Assembly: GCF_000002875.2 (NCBI RefSeq)
Contig: NC_009418.2
Location: forward strand, 1,290,273 to 1,354,272
DNA from: Leishmania infantum JPCM5
Taxonomy: Eukaryota > Euglenozoa > Kinetoplastea > Trypanosomatida > Trypanosomatidae
DNA: 64,000 bases
Direction of reading: 5' to 3'
Below, piece after piece: positions 39,660 to 51,700 of the stretch. A program made the translations under genes and the position numbers. Under the pieces are notes generated by a model that saw only the letters and a list, made by a program, of their open reading frames with translations, did not search any database and was not told the DNA's origin. Within the stretch, counting starts at the first letter, position 1; every line of letters begins with the position of its first letter.

Positions 39660-41930
39660 ATGGCGGCGCCGTTTCTGCCCGAGGCGGAGAGCACCGCTGC
39701 GCCAGCGGCCCTCCGCTCCAACGCACCGGACGAGGTGGAGGTGCTGCCCATTGGCAGTGGGGGCGAGGTGGGCCGCTCGTGTGTGGTGGTGCGATACAAG
39801 GGGCGCGGCGTCATGCTTGACTGCGGCAACCACCCGGCCAAAAGCGGTCTTGACTCCTTGCCCTTCTTTGACAGCATCAAGTGCGACGAGATCGATGTGG
39901 TGCTCATCACGCACTTCCACCTCGACCACTGCGGGGCATTGCCGTACTTCTGCAATCAGACGTCCTTCAAGGGCCGCATCTTCATGACCAGCGCCACCAA
40001 GGCCTTCTACAAGATGGTCATGAACGACTTCCTGCGCATCGGCGCCGGGGCCAGCGACCTTGTCACGAGCGAGTGGCTGCAGAGCACAATCGATCGCATT
40101 GAGACCGTCGAGTACCACGAAGAGGTCACCGTGAACGGCATCTCCTTCCAGCCCTTCAATGCCGGCCACGTGCTTGGAGCAGCCATGTTCATGGTCGACA
40201 TTGCCGGCATGCGTGCCCTGTACACAGGCGACTTCTCCCGAGTGCCGGACCGCCACCTGCTGGGGGCAGAGGTGCCACCGTACTCACCAGACATCCTGAT
40301 TGCGGAGAGTACAAACGGCATCCGCGAGCTCGAGTCCCGCGAGGAGCGCGAGCACCTCTTCACGAGCAGTGTGCACGACGTCGTACGCCGCGGCGGTCGC
40401 TGTCTAGTGCCCGTCTTTGCCCTAGGCCGCGCGCAGGAACTGCTCCTCATTCTCGAGGAGTTCTGGGATGCGCACAAGGAGCTGCAGAACATTCCCATCT
40501 ACTACGCCTCGTCGCTGGCCCAGCGGTGCATGAAACTTTACCAAACCTTCGTCAGCGCCATGAACGACCGTGTGAAGCAGCAGCATGCCAATCACCACAA
40601 CCCCTTCGTCTTCAAGTACATCCACTCGCTTATGGACACAAAGTCCTTCGAGGACAACGGTCCGTGCGTGGTGCTGGCCTCCCCCGGTATGCTTCAGTCG
40701 GGCATCTCGCTGGAGCTATTTGAGCGTTGGTGCGGCGACCGGCGCAACGGCATCATCATGGCCGGCTACTGCGTCGACGGCACCATTGCAAAGGATGTGC
40801 TCGCGAAGCCGAAGGAGGTGGCGAAGCCGGACGGCAAAGTGCTACCGTTGCGCATGAGCACCATTGAGGCCGTCTCCTTCTCCGCCCACTCGGACGGTCG
40901 GCAGACGCGCGACTTCATTCAAAGCCTTACCAAGGTGAAGCACACAATCCTTGTGCACGGCAACCCAGGCGCCATGGGGCAGCTCAAGAGCAAGCTTCTT
41001 CAGGACTTCCGGGACCGCAACATGTCCGTCTACACTACCATGAACCAAGAGTCAATCCGTATTCCGTTCGTGCAGGAGCGCACCGCGAAGGTGATGGGCA
41101 AGCTGGCAAACATGAGCCTGCGGGAGGGCGAGTTTGTGAGCGGCGTGATGCTCGTGTCCGGCCAGCACCAGTACAGCATCGTCCACCCCGACGACGTCCC
41201 GGTGTTCACCGATCTGAGCGTGAACCGTATTCAGCAGGCCATGGTCCTTCCTCTGCCGCGTCACCGCTCGCCGCTGGAGGTGCTGCAGGTGCTTCAGCGG
41301 TACTTTGCGCAGAGCAAACTGTTCGAGGAGGTGGTGCCGCGCCCGTCCAGCCACGAGGAAGCGGCAGAGGCCCATCAAGCAGCCGCCGAGCGCGGCGAGG
41401 CCCGAGACCCCGACTCGACCCTGCTGTTCGTCTCCAAAGATGTCACTGTCGATGTGCAGAAGAGCTCGCAGGCGCAGACGACGCTCACCATCACGTGGTA
41501 CAGCAGCCACTACAACGACCTCCTCGCCGACGTCACGTGCATCGCGCTCGCCAAGCTTGCCGAGGAGCCGCATGAGGCAGAGGCGGAGGACGTGCTTGTG
41601 CCTGCCGACGTCTCCGGCCAGGACCGTATCTTCCGTGTCAAGTGCTTCCACTACATGATCTCGCAGTTCTATCCGTCCGTCAAGACGAACTTGTCGTCGG
41701 GTAGCTGCAGCGTCAGCCTTGCGGATGGTCAGGTAGCAAACATCGTGGACTGCATCGAGGTCTACTTGGAACGCAGTGCTGGCAAGAAGGACGTCGACTA
41801 CGACGCGCCAGAGGTTCAGAAGCTGAAGCAGATTCTGAAGCGCATCTACCTGACGTTGTTCCCCATTCCAGCGGACAACGGCTGGTGCGACTGCGGCATG
41901 ATTCACGGCGAAGAACCCGTGGCGGAGTAA
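39660..41930 (+). CDS. CPSF3: CPSF73 (CPSF3), pre-mRNA 3'-end endonuclease, 756 aa
   Basis: This is the metallo-beta-lactamase/beta-CASP nuclease that cuts pre-mRNA before polyadenylation; in trypanosomatids cleavage is coupled to trans-splicing of the downstream gene. Zinc-ligand motifs are all present: D in MLDCGNHP, HFHLDH (H85, H87, D89, H90), H170 in NAGHVLGA, D191 in YTGDFSR, E in IAEST, and the beta-CASP motif-C histidine H410 in FSAHSDGRQT. The beta-CASP insertion and a ~250-residue C-terminal dimerisation domain follow, ending with a conserved-looking WCDCGMIHGEEP. CPSF3 is the known target of benzoxaborole drugs in trypanosomes and Leishmania. The first true ATG is 39660; earlier in-frame codons would need GTG. 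A SIDER2 lies about 235 bases past the stop. Confidence 0.96.
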   Translation: MAAPFLPEAESTAAPAALRSNAPDEVEVLPIGSGGEVGRSCVVVRYKGRGVMLDCGNHPAKSGLDSLPFFDSIKCDEIDVVLITHFHLDHCGALPYFCNQTSFKGRIFMTSATKAFYKMVMNDFLRIGAGASDLVTSEWLQSTIDRIETVEYHEEVTVNGISFQPFNAGHVLGAAMFMVDIAGMRALYTGDFSRVPDRHLLGAEVPPYSPDILIAESTNGIRELESREEREHLFTSSVHDVVRRGGRCLVPVFALGRAQELLLILEEFWDAHKELQNIPIYYASSLAQRCMKLYQTFVSAMNDRVKQQHANHHNPFVFKYIHSLMDTKSFEDNGPCVVLASPGMLQSGISLELFERWCGDRRNGIIMAGYCVDGTIAKDVLAKPKEVAKPDGKVLPLRMSTIEAVSFSAHSDGRQTRDFIQSLTKVKHTILVHGNPGAMGQLKSKLLQDFRDRNMSVYTTMNQESIRIPFVQERTAKVMGKLANMSLREGEFVSGVMLVSGQHQYSIVHPDDVPVFTDLSVNRIQQAMVLPLPRHRSPLEVLQVLQRYFAQSKLFEEVVPRPSSHEEAAEAHQAAAERGEARDPDSTLLFVSKDVTVDVQKSSQAQTTLTITWYSSHYNDLLADVTCIALAKLAEEPHEAEAEDVLVPADVSGQDRIFRVKCFHYMISQFYPSVKTNLSSGSCSVSLADGQVANIVDCIEVYLERSAGKKDVDYDAPEVQKLKQILKRIYLTLFPIPADNGWCDCGMIHGEEPVAE

Positions 41931-44900
41931 CGGTGGCCTCGGCGCCCGCCACCTTCCCCCTCCCCTCCTCTCCCCCCCCCTCTCACCGTCCTTGTCGCGG
42001 CTTTCCACGGCGCCGCATCGTTGCTACTCGTTGCTCGCCAGCATACCGGTGAATGTACAAGCTGAGAAAGGCGTGCGCATGAGAGACGCCCTACTATGTC
42101 CCCTTTGTTCCTTCTCTTTTGCTCGTCTCCGCGTCTCTCTTTTCGAACAACGCGGAGGCAAAACCTCACAGTGCGTCGTATTTTGGGGTCCAGTACTCCC
42201 CTCTTCCCCATTCTTTCTGGGAAAAAGCCTGGCATCCTCTTCCCCTTATCCCTCTGCCAAGTGCCGAGCCACTTCGGGCGATGGCAGGGCTAGGCCTTGG
42301 ACGGCCCTGCTTTGCAGCAGCCTGAGCCAGTGAACACGTCTGCGCCATCTATAGGATGGGCAGAGTATCACCGTGTCTCGAACGTACCCCACACCCCCGG
42401 CCCTCACACTGTCCCACTGGCGGGTGAGCCTGAAAGCCACCCCGAGGAGGGTTGCGCCAAGTGTGGCGCCCGGCATGATGGGGGAGCGGCTGTGAAACGA
42501 CCTGCTCAGCGGATGGTAGGTGGAGTTTGAGGCAGGGTCCGTGCTTTCAGATTGGCTGCACCGGCATTTCTGCAATGCTCAGCTACCACCTCTGCGCGCC
42601 ATCGCGATGTGTCCTTATGGCAAAGGGGTGGGGCTGAGCTCATGCCGTATGAAAGCGATTTGAACACGTCGAAAGACGGGAAAGGGGAAAAAAAAAACGA
42701 CGGTGTTTCCTCACGAATGTGTGAAATGATTCGTGCAGTGTGGGCGTGGGCATGTTGTTTCCTGTTGTCTTGGTTATTTGTTGAGCGTCCATAACGCTCC
42801 ATCGTGCGCCTCCACGCAATGTCGGCGGTGATACGCTTAAATGGCTTGTGTGTGTTTCTGTGAAAGAAGAATGAAGAGAAGCACGCGTGTAAGATATCCG
42901 CGGCGCGCATCAGGATGAATAGGGGGCATGTCGACTGAGTAAAACCCGAAGAGATAGAACAAGGCGGCCCACTCTGCATGGCATGCCGGCTGTTTCTCTG
43001 CGTCTTCCTCCTCTCTTCAGCCTCCGGCCCGCACGCATGCGCGCGGGAGCCGGTTTTGCCGCTGTAGAGGTGTTGCAGTTACTTTTTGTCTGCCATAGTC
43101 GTTTTCAAATAGGGCCGAGGCCTGCCCGCTGGTGCCTGAAGCCTTTCTTGCTCCCAATCCTGTGTACGTCTCACATGCCACAAGGTTTTTCTGGGCGTTG
43201 CTGTGGCCCTGCCCCACGCACCGGTAACGCGGCCTGACCTTCTAGACTTCTCCCTCTCGCTTTTCCTTGCTCCTCATCTGTAAATGAGCGACCTCTCGCC
43301 CACCACACCAGCAGTACAAGCTGCAAAGCCGTGCGGCGCCTCTTGTCGGCGGGGGCTCATCTAAGCACATGCGCTTCAGAAAGTCACGGACTAAACTCGC
43401 ACGTGCGCGCACCTGACCTGTCTCCTTTCGTTGCTTCTCCGTTGTGTAATGGAAAGCGTACGGTCAAACTGCGCTGGAACCCTCACAAGTCTGTATCCCT
43501 CACTCTCCTTGGCTGTCTGCTTTACCTGCGACACGCTCTTCTCTCGTCATCACTCTTTTCCCTTCACGCCACTTACATGTTGATGCGCGCGTGTGTGCGT
43601 GGCTGCGAGTGTATTTATCTTTGCAGTGTCCATTTCCAGTGGTGTGATGAACCATGTTTCTCTCCCTCTCATGGGGCTACCTCGCCACTCGTCAGCGTTT
43701 TGGAGTAACGCTGGAAGTACGATGATGTATGTGAGGGATGCTCGCTTCCGGGCAATTTTTGTTTTGCGAGGAAGAGTGATGATAAGTATGTGTTTGTCCT
43801 GGTGCATCGCTGCATGTCACTCTGTGCACCGGCCTATGCCGCCTTCCCTTCGTTGTTGACCCTCTGCCTCTTTTTCTCTCGTCCGACTCCTGCTTTCCTC
43901 TGGACATGTTGTGCGTGAGGGAAGCGACGTGGAGCTTGGGTGTTTGATTGGGTATGTGTGTGTGTGTGTGTATGCGTGTTACATGGGGTCTGTATTTGAT
44001 CTGCAACGGTTTAGGTGGCGCGCACGGTTCCTCGAGTGTAGCCGCGAATACAGCAAGCCTCCTGGAGTTTCCCTTGGTATCCGAGTCTCCGCTATACGGT
44101 TCTGGCTGACGCCTGGCACCCGCAGAAAACCGCGTAAAAGCTGCCTCGTGAGAAGCATGGCATGGAGCGTTTCCTCCGGACTCTCTCTTTTGATAGCCCT
44201 CGCTGCGGACTGTGAGCTTTTGTGGCCAGGACACAACGGCATGTAAAATGCACCTGCTCCTTGAGGGATGCCGTTGCCAGGGGGAGGGACCGAGGTTCTC
44301 AAGGGCATAACCCTTCTAACTCAACACCATGGCTTAAAACCCGTGCAACCTATGTCCTTTTGCTATCTGTCTTTTCTGAACCGCCACACACACGAACATC
44401 ATTTGCGGCTTCACTGTTGCCGTCCACACGCCTACGCACGGGCACACCCATGCACCTGTCTTATTGATTTCCCACTCACATCGTACCCCATCAGTCAGCA
44501 GTGCGCTCCCCGCCTCCTCCCCCTCCCCCGCCAGCCCCCACTTTCTTCGCAGCCGCAGAGGCACCAAGCCAAATCGGAACGAAAGACGGTTTACTTTTAT
44601 TTCGCGTCTCAAATCGTCCTCAGTGGGTCTTTTGTGTGTGCGTGTGTGTGCGTGTGTGTGCGTGCTTGTCCCTCTTTCCCTCTACCGCGTTCTTGCGACT
44701 TAAACAGGAGGGGGGCCGTATCACCTCTTTCCTCCCCGCCCCGCCGCGCCCCGGTGTGTTGCCGGCGTTTTTTTTTTCCATTCCTGTTCTTTTTTTTTTG
44801 GTTTTGTACCTCTTGTCTGCGCCATATTTTTGCTCGTTGTGGGCGCGTTGCGCTAACGAAGAAGACAAGCAAAACAAACTTCGGATAAAGCAGCACGAAA

Positions 44901-45216
44901 CAAAAAAGGAGACGCCTTTCCGTGTCTGCGGGGGTGACTGCCCGTCTTGTTGCGTTGGTCTGTCGTCACATTTATTTTTTCCCCGTTGGCGTTTACTTGT
45001 ACCTCCCCTCCCTTACACCCTTGACTCTAACAACAGCATTTTTTGTGTGTTTCATTTATTTATTTTTTGGTGTGTTTGTTTGTGTCTCTTGCTCCATCTA
45101 CTTACCCTTTCGTCCCACTGTGTCAACTGCGCACTCTTCATCTCTACGAACCTCGCCCACATATAGGTACTCCTCTTCGCTGTTTCTGCTGTCACCGTGA
45201 CAGCATCCGCCGCATC
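41931..45216 (+). other. 3.3-kb interval with SIDER2
   Basis: It contains a SIDER2-like element (42165-42697), (TG)n at about 43950-43972 and 44630-44665, T runs at 44768-44776 and 44791-44800, and a T/C-rich leader (about 45045-45165) with AG near 45167. No coding frame beyond low-complexity ones. Confidence 0.55.
42165..42697 (+). mobile_element. SIDER2-like retroposon, full length (~533 bp) with poly(A) tail
   Basis: It begins CTCACAGTGCGTCGTAT and GGGGTCCAGTACTCC, carries the CCGAGCCACTTCGGG...GGCAGGGCTAGG signature and the shared blocks CCATCTATAGGATGGGCAG, CACCCCGAGGAGG and CAAGTGTGGCGC, and ends in an A10 run at 42688-42697. It lies 3' of CPSF3 on the same strand. SIDER2 elements have been implicated in mRNA turnover in Leishmania. 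Confidence 0.85.
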
Positions 45217-47124
45217 ATGAAGGTGGAGAATAGCAAGATGGGGGTGAAGCGAGAGCAGAGCCACTCCAATGAGGATGAAGAAATCAACGAGGAGGACCTG
45301 AACTGGTGGGAGCAGGAAAACCTCCGTATCGCCATGAAGGGCGAGCGTCGCTGGGAGACGCTGGCCCACAACGGCGTCCTTTTTCCACCCGAGTACGAGC
45401 CCCACGGCATCCCCATCTTCTACGACGGACGCGAGTTCAAGATGACGCCGGAGGAGGAAGAGGTGGCGACGATGTTCGCCGTGATGAAGGAGCACGACTA
45501 CTACCGTATGGAGGTGTTCCGGCGCAACTTCTTCGAAAGCTGGCGCGAGATCCTGGACAAGCGCCAGCACCCCATCCGTCGCCTGGAGCTCTGCGACTTC
45601 GAGCCCATTTATCAGTGGCACCTCGTCCAGCGGGAAAAGAAGCTCAGCCGGACGAAAGAAGAAAAGAAGGCCATCAAGGAGAAGCAGGACGCGGAGGCAG
45701 AACCGTACCGATACTGCGTGTGGGACGGGCGTCGCGAGCAGGTGGCGAATTTCCGCGTTGAGCCGCCGGGACTGTTCCGCGGACGCGGCAAGCACCCGCT
45801 AATGGGCAAGCTGAAGGTGCGCGTGCAGCCGGAGGACATTACAATCAATATTGGCGAGACGGCTGAGGTGCCGGTGCCGCCTGCGGGGCACAAATGGGCT
45901 GCTGTGCAGCACGACCACACCGTGACGTGGCTTGCCATGTGGCGCGACAGCGTGGCTGGAAACATGAAGTACGTCATGCTCGCCCCGTCTTCCAGTGTCA
46001 AGGGACAGTCCGACATGGTGAAGTTCGAGAAGGCACGCAAGCTCAAAGACAAAGTGGATGACATTCGCGCATCCTACATGGAGGATTTCAAGTCCAATGA
46101 TTTGCACGTGGCGCAGCGGGCCGTCGCCATGTACTTTATTGACCGCCTCGCCCTCCGCGTTGGTAATGAGAAGGGCGAGGACGAGGCGGATACGGTGGGT
46201 TGCTGCTCGCTGCGTGTGGAGCACATCCAGCTCATGCCGGACAACATCGTGCGGTTCGACTTCCTGGGCAAGGACTCGATCCGCTACCAGAACGATGTGG
46301 CGGTGCTGCCGGAGGTGTACGCGCTACTGCAGCGTTTCACTCGTCGTAAGTCGCCGGGCATGGACATCTTTGACCAGCTCAACCCCACGCAGCTGAATGA
46401 CCACCTCAAGTCCTTCATGGACGGCCTCTCTGCCAAGGTGTTCCGTACCTACAATGCCTCCATCACCCTCGATCGGTGGTTCAAAGAAAAGCCGGTCGAC
46501 CCCAAATGGTCCACCGCGGACAAGCTGGCCTACTTCAACAAGGCGAACACCGAGGTGGCCATTCTGTGCAACCATCAGAAGTCCGTCTCGAAGAACTTCA
46601 AGTTGCAGATGATGCAGCTGACCACCAAGTCCGAGTACACCCGCAAGACGATTGAGCTCCTGGAGAAGGCGGAGGTGACCGCCAAGAAGAAGTCGGTCGA
46701 GGAGGCTGCGAAGGAGTTTCTGGAGGAGCAGGACCGCATGCAGCGCGAGTGGCTGGAGAGCTACGGCACGGAGGAGCAGAAGAAGGAGTTCGAGGAGATC
46801 GTGGCAAAGCGTGCGGCGCCGCGCGTGCGGTCTGAGAAGAAGAAATCCACGTCGGGCGCCAAGAAGGCCGAGTCCGCATCTGGCAAGAAGAGGGCCGCCA
46901 AAAAGAAGAAGTCTGCCAAGAAGGGTGGAAAGGTGTTGAGCAAGAAGGCAGCAAGCAAGTCGTCCAAGAAGGCGCCAAAGAAGTTGAAGGAGGAGGACGA
47001 GGACGACGTGCCGCTCGTGAGCATGGCAGCCAAGACGAAGAAGACGGCTGGCGTCAAGCGGCAGCGCGCCAACAAGGTGGTCAGTGACGACGATGATGTG
47101 CCTCTTGCAGCTTTGAGGGTGTAG
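45217..47124 (+). CDS. TOP1L: DNA topoisomerase IB large subunit, 635 aa
   Basis: Kinetoplastid topoisomerase I is split. This large subunit carries the core and most active-site residues; the nucleophilic Tyr (SKxxY) sits on a small subunit encoded elsewhere. The active-site residues read directly from the frame are R314 (LALRVGNEK), K352 (LGKDSIRY), R410 (FRTYNAS) and H453 (CNHQKSV), exactly the numbering known for L. donovani TOP1L, and the length of 635 agrees. The N-terminus is acidic. The core DNA-clamp begins at about residue 28. The final ~100 residues are Lys/Ala/Ser-rich with two DDDDVPL/EDDVPLVS-type acidic patches, likely for nuclear targeting. No Tyr-nucleophile motif occurs in this ORF. 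It relaxes supercoils in nucleus and kinetoplast and is a camptothecin target. Confidence 0.98.
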   Translation: MKVENSKMGVKREQSHSNEDEEINEEDLNWWEQENLRIAMKGERRWETLAHNGVLFPPEYEPHGIPIFYDGREFKMTPEEEEVATMFAVMKEHDYYRMEVFRRNFFESWREILDKRQHPIRRLELCDFEPIYQWHLVQREKKLSRTKEEKKAIKEKQDAEAEPYRYCVWDGRREQVANFRVEPPGLFRGRGKHPLMGKLKVRVQPEDITINIGETAEVPVPPAGHKWAAVQHDHTVTWLAMWRDSVAGNMKYVMLAPSSSVKGQSDMVKFEKARKLKDKVDDIRASYMEDFKSNDLHVAQRAVAMYFIDRLALRVGNEKGEDEADTVGCCSLRVEHIQLMPDNIVRFDFLGKDSIRYQNDVAVLPEVYALLQRFTRRKSPGMDIFDQLNPTQLNDHLKSFMDGLSAKVFRTYNASITLDRWFKEKPVDPKWSTADKLAYFNKANTEVAILCNHQKSVSKNFKLQMMQLTTKSEYTRKTIELLEKAEVTAKKKSVEEAAKEFLEEQDRMQREWLESYGTEEQKKEFEEIVAKRAAPRVRSEKKKSTSGAKKAESASGKKRAAKKKKSAKKGGKVLSKKAASKSSKKAPKKLKEEDEDDVPLVSMAAKTKKTAGVKRQRANKVVSDDDDVPLAALRV

Positions 47125-48789
47125 GTACGAGTACTGCACCGCGTAAGACAAGGAAAAGGGAGCGAAGAAGCACGCCTACACTCGCCAACCCGGAGGGATG
47201 AGTGCGGTGCTGTGTTGAGTGTGTTGCATTTCGGTGTCTTTTATATGGTCGTGTGTGTATAACGTCGTCGATGCTCTCAGCGGTTTACTCCCGTGTGCAC
47301 ATTCACAAGTGACTCCGTTCGTCTGTCGGTGTTGGAGTGCGTATGGTCGTTGTGGCGGTGGTTCTCTGGATCCGCATGCGTTTGTGCTTGCTTATTGTGT
47401 GTGTGTGTGTGTGTGTGTGTAGAGGTGTGTCTGCTTCATCTGATCCCCTGTGCCCCGCCCCTCCCCCGGCCTCTAGGCCCCTGTCCCTCTTGTGTTCTCG
47501 TTCGCGCCCCCTTGTGTGTTAGGCGGGCTCTCAACCTCTGAAGTTCGGACTCGGCTGTCGCGTGCCCTACTGGTTGTGTATGTGCGTGTACGTGTGTGTA
47601 TGTGCTTGCTAGCGCGTGCGCGAATCACCCAGTCTCTTGTTAGCTGCCACCAGCCACTACTCACGGAAAAGTGGGCCAAACGAAAGTGAGGCACAGCATG
47701 TAGGGGCGTCCCCTTGTAGACGCGCGCGTCGCCTGGTTGGTACCGTTGCAAACCGTTGCACATATGGAGGTTCTGAACGTCATCGTTTTTTTTTTTTGGT
47801 GGTGTGGGGAGCCTCGCATGCGTCTCTGGGTATCTATAAGTGTCTCCGTTTGTTTTCCTCCTCCACTGTTCGACGTTTTGCTGTTGTCTACCTGCGCACA
47901 GCGTATACTTGTGTGCGCCCGCCTTTTTACTTATCCTCGCCGTCACCGCTGCCACGATGCGAGGGCGTGTCGCGGAGAAGAGAGGGGGAGGGCCAATGTC
48001 GACCATCTCAATAGAGTAAGGCGAGCGAAGGACAAAGCCATACACGTTCTCCAGGGCCGCTACTTTGCGTCACCATGTACATTGCCAGGAGGAGTACCTG
48101 AACACGTGGGTGGACAAGACGTCCGCCGTGGCGCTACCTGGAACACGTCGCTGCCAGTGCGGCGGATATGGTGAGTGGGAAGAAGAAGCCTTGAAACTCC
48201 GAGCCTACCGACTCCTCACGTTTGTTTTACGAATGCCCGCTATCCCTCCCCCCTCCCCCTCCGTTCCGTCGTCTTGACGTCTCCGTGAATTCCTTCGCCC
48301 TCTCTTGAAGTTGCAGCCCGGTGAATGAGTCTACCCTGGTGTGGCGCCGGCGCTGCCTATCCAAGGCACGAAAGACCGCAGTCCCATACACACGCACACG
48401 CAAACCCGTTCAGACAAGCGCGTCACCGCAGAGCCGCTTTGCTGAGCCGCGGCATGCGTGTGTGGTGATGGTTTGCTTTCTGTGTGTATGTGTGTGTGCG
48501 TGTGCTGCTTGTGCCACTTCTTATTCTCCTCACGTTGGCTCTCATAGAAACAGTGGTGGTGACCAAAACTGCAGCGTACCTCTGCGCTCCCGCGCCTCCT
48601 CACATAGAGATAGACAGGAAACGGCACTGCCAACGTGGTGAGGTAGTTTTGCGAGCTGCAGTCGCGCTTCTACCTCCGCCCTCGCAGTTCGCCGCCGTTT
48701 TTTTTTTTTTTCGGGGGGGGGGAGTGGTGGTGTTGCCGACGTTGTTTTTGTTCCCCTCTTTCATTGCGGCCGTTGGTGTGGCGGTATCC
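47125..48789 (+). other. Intergenic region
   Basis: It holds (TG)n at about 47395-47420 and 47576-47606, a T run near 47786-47796, a short direct repeat (CCGTTGCA twice) at 47745-47762, and a T-run/G-run junction at 48699-48721 shortly before the next ATG. The long frame upstream of 48790 is an in-frame extension without conserved content. Confidence 0.55.
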
Positions 48790-51700
48790 ATGTCGAGTGT
48801 GACGCTGTCCTCCGCAGTGCGGGCGAACCCGCGCCTCGTTAGCTCGTCGTTGGACAAGATGACCTGCAACGCACAGGGAATCACCGTGGTGGACATTTAC
48901 CCCTCTGTGTTGTCGGCCCTGACGGCGAAGGGTGCACCTGTAAGCGTCGCCGAGAGTGTTCGCGTGTTTGTGCAAGCTGCCCGGTGCAGCCGTCGCGCGC
49001 AGCGCCTGAGCACCGAGGACAATGGGGACCGTGTCCAGCATAGGCCGGCCGCCTCCCCTGGCCCTGCCGTCACCACTGGTGTGGGCAGCAGCAACTCGCC
49101 GGTCGAGAAAGAGAAATCGGCAGCCAACGAGGACTCCTACTTGAATTGCTTCAATGTGGGTATTGCCATGAGTCTGCACACGGTGCTGCTCTCGCGCAAC
49201 CGCATCTCGAGCTTGCTCGGCATAGTGCAGTTCAGGCACTGCGTTTGTCTGTCACTGCTGGGCAACCGCATTCGCACCATCGAGGATTGCGAGCCACTCG
49301 CCATGCTGCCTGATTTGCAATATCTTTCCCTGGAGTACAACCCGGTGGCACGGCTACCGCACTACCGCGCGCATCTACTTCGAATCTGCTCGTGGCCGCA
49401 AGAGTTGTCCCCCAGCACCTGCCGTCTGCGCAAACTAGACAGCGCTGCCGTCACCACGGCAGAGTTGAAACACGCCGCGTTGTGTCTTCTGCGGGAATCG
49501 GCGCTGCTGCCGGAGCTGCTCTACCGCATGCAGCTCCTGGCATTTCTGGTGGACATCGAAAACCGTCAGCGGCTGCACCGCGAACTTCGTCTGCGCGGTC
49601 ACGTCTTGCATGACTTGGGCGAACAGGCAAGTGTGGAGCTGCTGCTGGAACGAGGGGTGGCGCACGCGCTGTCCCGGGTCGGGGTTGCAGGGGCGGCGCA
49701 CATGGCTCGCCAGCTTGTGCGCGATCATCGTCGCCTGTGCGCGACCTCGCCTTCTCCGAGCGAGAACAGCAGTGCGCATCTGGCCCGAGCACAGGCACCA
49801 CACGCGCACACGCACACAGGCGTCACAGAGGAGAAAGGCGTGTGTGAGGCTGTTGACGAGAAAAGTGGCAGGGCAGCCGACGTCAGGACCACCAGAGTCA
49901 CGAACTTCGCATCTGATACGATAGACCCGAGCGAGATTGCGAGCGTCAGCACCGTCTCCTCCTGCTCACTGCTTTCAAGCACCTCATCCAGTGGCGCGAG
50001 TGTGCTGCAGTCGCTGTCGCATCTGCTTGCAAGCAAAGAGCTGGACTGGAGTCGGAGGTCCTTGCGCCGCGCCGACGCCACGGAGGCTGCTGCTACGTGC
50101 AAGGCTTGGTCGAAGGACGCGTTCCGACAGACGATCGTCTCTCTTGATATCCGCCTGTGCACACTGCTCCTGCGTATCTCGAGCGTTTCGGGGCAGACGC
50201 TGACGTCCCATGATGTCGACCGCCTGTGTGGGGTGTGGCTGCATGCCGTCTCGCATTGTACGCCGGCGGAGGCCGCAGAGGTGAACGCGACGGGGCCGCG
50301 GCGACTGGTTGTCGAGTTCGGAGCCGTAGCGACGGAGCGCAAGAGTACCAAGAGAAGAGGTGCTTCGGAGGGACAGGTAGCGATGAAACAACGGGAAGCC
50401 AGCCTTAGTACAGTAGTCACCGGTCGCACACCAATGGGCACGGTCGCACCGGTGGAAACGAGCATTAAGGACGCTCTTGAAAAGGAGTCGCGGTCTCTCT
50501 CCAGCACCTCACCGTCACCGCCGCAGCTGGAGCACCGCGACGCGCACGACGTGACGAGGGACTGCACACAGATATCCATGACGTCGCTCTCCTCGGACGC
50601 TGCATTGCTGCCGCGGGATGCGGTTCCGCTGCCCACCACTCGCTCTCGAGCAGACCCAACGCAGCCATCGATGCCCAACCGTGAGACTACTGGAAGCACG
50701 GACGCACGCGCTGCACTTCACGCTATCGCGCAAGACTCGGCCTCTTTGAAGGCATCCGCTCGCGCCGAAACTATTTACGCATTTGAGGCGCTAGCGCGCG
50801 GACGTTGCAAGCGACGCGCTTTTCAGCAGTGGTGTTCAGCGCTGCGACAGCGCTGGCAAACACGCATCGCGACCGCCTACATTCGCGAAAAGGTCAGCGA
50901 CGGCGCGGCTGCGAACATTCGGAGTCCATCCTGGGGTGGCCTTCTTGCCCAGGTGACCTACGTTGAGCGCAAGCGCGGCTTCTTCACTGTTTGGCGTCGG
51001 CGAGCGCAGCTGCACCGCGACTGCCGCACTCAGCGGCTCCGTAGAGTGTGGAACCTGTTGCGCGAGAAAGCGGCAGCATCGTCCATCCTTCGTGTGCGGT
51101 GCGAGCAGGCATCTGCGCTGGTCGCGCAGCACATGCGGGACGCGGCGTTTCGTACATGGAAGTCCAAGGCGGAAAAGCGGGCAAGCGAGCGGTGCACGGC
51201 GGCTCGGCGCCGCATCTTTGCTGAGGAGCCACGCAGTACAGACGCCTTCCTCGCACTAGCATCCCTCACGCCAGTAATGGCGCACCTGGCCGCCCGCACA
51301 CCGTCACCGCGCATTACGGTGCTGCGCCGCACCTTGGCAGACGCACTAACGCCTCGCAGAAAAACCTGCACCACAGCCGTGGAAGCACCATCCGTCACCT
51401 CGGTGCCTGATGAGGTTCTCTCGGACACACCTGCAGCAGCGGCAGCAAGCCCGGCCATCATGTCTGTTTGGCGTCACGTGGCGGCCCTCGAGAGACGCGC
51501 ATGCTCACCTCACGCTTCAGCGTCCGTGAGCGATAAAGAAGTGCAACACGGCCGCTATGTATGCAGCTCCTCAGACGAAGAGGCGGGGCTTTCCGCTGTG
51601 GGTGCGTCACCAACTCCTGGGGTCAGCGTCTCGAGCGATACCGCCACGCCGTTCGTCGGGGTTACCTCCCCGGAGTGGGTGCAGCAGCCACAACCGCTCT

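Noticed and set aside
39300..42008. Long reverse-strand open frames (318 aa each) opposite CPSF3
   Set aside because: They mirror the GC3 codon pattern of CPSF3, encode His/Val/Asp-rich sequence with no domain, and lie on the wrong strand for this unit.
45043..45216. 58-residue extension of TOP1L
   Set aside because: The L. donovani-type numbering of four active-site residues only works from the ATG at 45217.
48484..48789. 102-residue N-terminal extension of the LRR/Sfi1-like protein
   Set aside because: Translation of TG and T/G homopolymer runs; the ATG at 48790 begins ordinary coding sequence.
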